64,000 bases of DNA from Thinopyrum elongatum (taxonomy: Eukaryota; Streptophyta; Magnoliopsida; Poales; Poaceae). Location of the stretch: the NCBI GenBank assembly GCA_011799875.1, contig CM022301.1:89795667-89859666 (forward strand). Reading direction: 5' to 3'. Within the stretch, counting starts at the first letter, position 1. Each line of letters opens with the position of its first letter. Both the position numbers and the translations under genes were made by a program. A model generated the notes under the pieces. That model searched no databases. It was not told the DNA's origin and worked only from the letters and a program-made list of their open reading frames with translations. Shown here piece by piece: positions 63,160 through 64,000 of this stretch.

Positions 63160-64000
63160 GATGATTTGCTTAATGAGTTGAATAATAAGAACAATGATAA
63201 TGTTGTTAGGGTTATGACTAGAGGTGGTAAAATGACTCAGGAACCTTTGTATCCTGAGGGCCATCCTAAGATAGTTGAGCAAGATTCTCAGAGAATTAAT
63301 ACTGATGCACCTAGTCCTAATAAAAAGAAAAAGAAAATTGATAGGACTTTGCATGCTTCTAGTGAACCTGCTATAGATACACCTGAGAATCCCAATGATA
63401 TTTCTATTTCTGATGCTAAGACACAATCTGGTGATGAACATGAACCTAGTGATAATGTTAATAATGATGTTCATGTTGATGCTCAACCTAGTAATGATAA
63501 TGATGTAGAGATTGAACCTGCTGTTGATCTTGATAACCCACAATCAAAGAATCAACGTTATGATAAGAGAGACTTCATTGCTAGGAATCATGGTAAAGAA
63601 AGAGAACCATGGGTTCAGAAACCCATGCCCTTTCCTCCTAAGCCATCCAAGAAGAAGGATGATGAGGATTTTGAGCGCTTTGCTGAGATGATTAGACATA
63701 TCTTTTTGCGTATGCGTTTGACCGATATGCTTAAAATGTCTCCTTATGCTAAGTACATGAAAGATATTGTTACTAATAAAAGGAAGATACCGGAAGCTAA
63801 AATTTCCACCATGCTTGCTAATTATACTTTTAAGGGTGGAATACCAAAGAAACTTGGAGATCCAGGAGTACCAACTATACCATGCTCCATTAAAAGAAAC
63901 TATGTTAAAACTGCTTTATGTGATCTTGGAGCTGGTGTTAGTGTTATGCCTTTCTCTTTGTATCGTAGACTTGATTTGAATAAGTTGACACCTACTGAAA
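63160..64000 (+). CDS. Gypsy B gag end and aspartic protease, running off the window
   Basis: The frame is open from 63,160 to the end of the window, 280 codons. A charged low-complexity linker (to about 63,590) leads to WVQKPMPFPPKPSKKKD, a conserved Athila-type stretch. EDFERFAEMIRHIFLRMRL and the protease region ALCDLGAGVSVMPFSLYR follow (about 63,915-63,970), with DLGA in the place of the active-site D-T/S-G. RT and integrase are expected to the right of the window. Protease cuts the polyprotein. Confidence 0.88.

Overview
The window is nuclear DNA of a large-genome grass, most likely a Triticeae species (wheat, Aegilops, barley or rye group). This follows from its content: long Copia and Gypsy LTR retrotransposons of recognisable Triticeae type (BARE/Angela-like LTRs, Sirevirus/Maximus-Inga-like Copia, and Gypsy LTRs beginning TGATACGTCTCC with a tRNA-Asp primer site), nested several deep, with almost no host coding sequence. 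Family names are from memory of Triticeae repeats and were not checked against a database.

Left part (1-19433). Bases 1-3928 are the 3' end of a Gypsy element that sits in a BARE/Angela-like LTR, whose tail runs to 4345. A gene-poor stretch with a small foldback transposon follows. The only host gene trace is a minus-strand ClpB/HSP101-like pseudogene, covering the second AAA+ domain and C-terminus: four exons at 6266-7631 and one more exon at 17782-17829. The roughly 137 bp intron between these parts was split by a 10 kb insertion. That insertion is a stack: a Mutator-like DNA transposon (7682-17683, 11 bp flanking repeat) contains a non-autonomous LINE-like unit (8072-15036, 12 bp flanking repeat), which contains a non-autonomous Copia element K (8572-13998, 5 bp duplication). 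A relic of an RNase H-like (RVT_3) domain lies near 18.6-19.0 kb.

Right part (19434-64000). A plus-strand BARE/Angela-like LTR (A, 19434-20580) is broken by a plus-strand Gypsy element B (20581-20586, 44103-46610, 62702 to beyond the window). B's LTR is split at its sixth base by the minus-strand Copia C (20587-44102, duplication GATAC). C's 3' LTR holds Sirevirus-type Copia D (21396-34153, duplication ACAGT). C's 5' LTR holds solo LTR E (41001-43806, duplication CTGAA). B's gag is split by solo LTR F (46611-62701), which in turn holds a truncated Sirevirus-type Copia G (about 46830-52053) and a non-autonomous Gypsy H (54217-61642, duplication CTCAT).

The protein-coding content is gag, protease, integrase, reverse transcriptase and RNase H pieces, all broken by stops, frameshifts or deletions, plus two long non-pol reading frames in D and one unknown acidic frame in H. 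I see no intact host gene, no convincing RNA gene and no CRISPR array.

The most unusual signals are: a hairpin in D built from the exact RT segment missing from D's pol; the split, roughly 1,250-codon extra frame of D; the punctuation of whole elements by short motifs (GGAA in K, TGARGA in D); an array of CCGGATGTCCGG-like palindromes just upstream of G's TATA box; and the polarised GCTTC/GAAGC subterminal repeats of the DNA transposon that split the ClpB-like gene.
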